DNA of 24,229 nucleotides from JAEHDI01 sp035455185 (GTDB lineage Bacteria > Acidobacteriota > Terriglobia > Bryobacterales > Bryobacteraceae), in NCBI GenBank assembly GCA_035455185.1, contig DATIFQ010000542.1, forward strand, positions 1-24,229, written 5' to 3'. The notes under the pieces are model-generated. The model was not told the origin of the DNA, did not search any database, and was given only the letters and a program-made list of their open reading frames with translations. Position numbers and translations under genes: made by a program. Below, in pieces: positions 23,604-24,229 of the stretch (its first letter is position 1; each line of letters opens with the position of its first letter).

Positions 23604-24146
23604 ATGCGTAAGTTTGTTCTCTTCGCCGCCTGCGTGATGCTTTCGGCTGCGCTGCACGGGGCCGGCGAGCTCTCCGGCCGGCGCGCACCGGGTTTTGCGT
23701 TGCCGAATATCGCCGATCCGAAGCTCGGATACCACGACTTAGCGGATTACCGCGGGAGGATCGTGCTGATCGAGATCATGCAGACGAACTGCCCGCACTG
23801 CCGCGATTTCTCGCGTGTTCTCGAAGAAGTGAAGGCCAAGTACGGAAACCGGGTGGCGGTCCTCTCGGTGGTAAATCCGCCGGATACACAGCGGACCGTC
23901 GCGGCATACACGGCAGCGACAAAGACCACGATGCCGATCCTTTTCGACTGCGGCCAGATGGCGGTGTCCTACCTGAAGGTGACTCCTCAAAATCCGGCGA
24001 TTAACGTCCCACACCTGTTCCTTATCGACGGGGAAGGTGCGATCCGCGACGACTACGGATACAGCCCGGCGAACCAGGCGATCTTCGAGGGGAAGGCACT
24101 ATTTGCATTGATCGACGCGATGCTCGCGGGCGGAAAAAAGAAATAG
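23604..24146 (+). CDS. Secreted TlpA/ResA-like thioredoxin-fold protein
   Basis: A signal peptide (RKFVLFAACVMLSAALHGAG) leads to an AhpC/TSA-Redoxin type domain: RRAPGFALPNIADPKLGYHD, DYRGRIVLIEIMQTNCPHC, and cis-proline-like VPHLFLIDGEG. The active site is C63-P-H-C66, the same tetrad as DsbA, which favours an oxidising or thiol-exchange role outside the cytoplasm. At 180 residues it is a single-domain redoxin. The start ATG is only 4 nt after the mtnA stop and has no strong ribosome site of its own, so it probably relies on coupling to mtnA. It is the last plus-strand gene in the window. Confidence 0.93.
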   Translation: MRKFVLFAACVMLSAALHGAGELSGRRAPGFALPNIADPKLGYHDLADYRGRIVLIEIMQTNCPHCRDFSRVLEEVKAKYGNRVAVLSVVNPPDTQRTVAAYTAATKTTMPILFDCGQMAVSYLKVTPQNPAINVPHLFLIDGEGAIRDDYGYSPANQAIFEGKALFALIDAMLAGGKKK

Positions 24147-24162
24147 AGCGGGTGAGTGCAGG

Positions 24163-24228
24163 CTATCGGGTTAACGGGGCGGAGATTCCGATGGAGAGAG
24201 CCAACAGCAGGATTTCCAGCCAACGATC
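24163..24228 (-). CDS. Possible C-terminal end of a minus-strand membrane protein (cut by window edge)
   Basis: The minus strand reads 21 codons, DRWLEILLLALSIGISAPLT and R, before a TAG at 24163-24165. The hydrophobic, protein-like sequence and the 16-nt gap to the convergent redoxin gene fit the close tail-to-tail layout seen elsewhere here. Only the tail is visible, so family and even reality are uncertain. Confidence 0.35.
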   Translation of the reverse strand, partial: DRWLEILLLALSIGISAPLTR

Positions 24229-24229
24229 T

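Overview
The window is GC-rich, gene-dense bacterial chromosome. It looks like an Acidobacteriota genome of the Solibacter/Bryobacter type. Evidence for this is inferred from gene content: Tat-tagged Gfo/Idh/MocA oxidoreductases and a Tat-tagged sugar-isomerase-like TIM barrel, a ceramidase-like secreted hydrolase, an M14 peptidase with a long C-terminal extension, a LytS-type kinase, DUF6448, DUF2059 and DUF6159-type proteins, and many small secreted proteins. I saw no phage structural genes, transposases, CRISPR array or rRNA.

Layout. 1-1416 is the 3' end of an M14-type peptidase, converging stop-to-stop on ribA (minus). ribA is divergent from a LytS-like sensor kinase, which is followed by a methyltransferase and a Tat-exported oxidoreductase. 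5369-8907 holds thiG (minus), a ceramidase-like hydrolase (plus) and two small secreted proteins (minus). 8908-11627 is looser: an isoleucine-type CAU tRNA, a DUF2059 protein, a membrane-anchored BamE-like protein, a degraded 3' half of a tRNA, a cysteine-rich conserved protein, a strong terminator and a broken zinc-finger-like ORF. 11628-17279 is a carbohydrate locus. Its minus arm is a frameshifted oxidoreductase, an SSF sodium:solute symporter and a DUF6159 membrane protein; its divergent plus arm is a Tat oxidoreductase and a Tat TIM-barrel isomerase. 17291-17920 is a DUF6448 secreted protein, divergent from the run uvrA - unknown enzyme - CPBP protease - mtnA - TlpA-like redoxin (18098-24146), tightly coupled by ATGA/GTGA overlaps. 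The last bases probably hold the end of a minus-strand gene.

How it works together. The carbohydrate locus plausibly imports a sugar or polyol (SSF) and oxidises or isomerises it with oxidoreductases and a TIM-barrel enzyme, two of them exported. The uvrA run joins DNA repair, methionine salvage and redox/envelope functions, and its second gene is an enzyme I cannot name. Regulatory signals are the most distinctive part of the window. They include a symmetrical two-way -10 box with a dyad between ribA and the kinase, two starts that look leaderless, a mirrored divergent promoter in the sugar locus, and three perfect 16-bp palindromes in intergenic DNA. I did not find a clearly new multi-gene system. 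The best leads are the unnamed uvrA-linked enzyme, the tRNA remnant region and the regulatory architecture.
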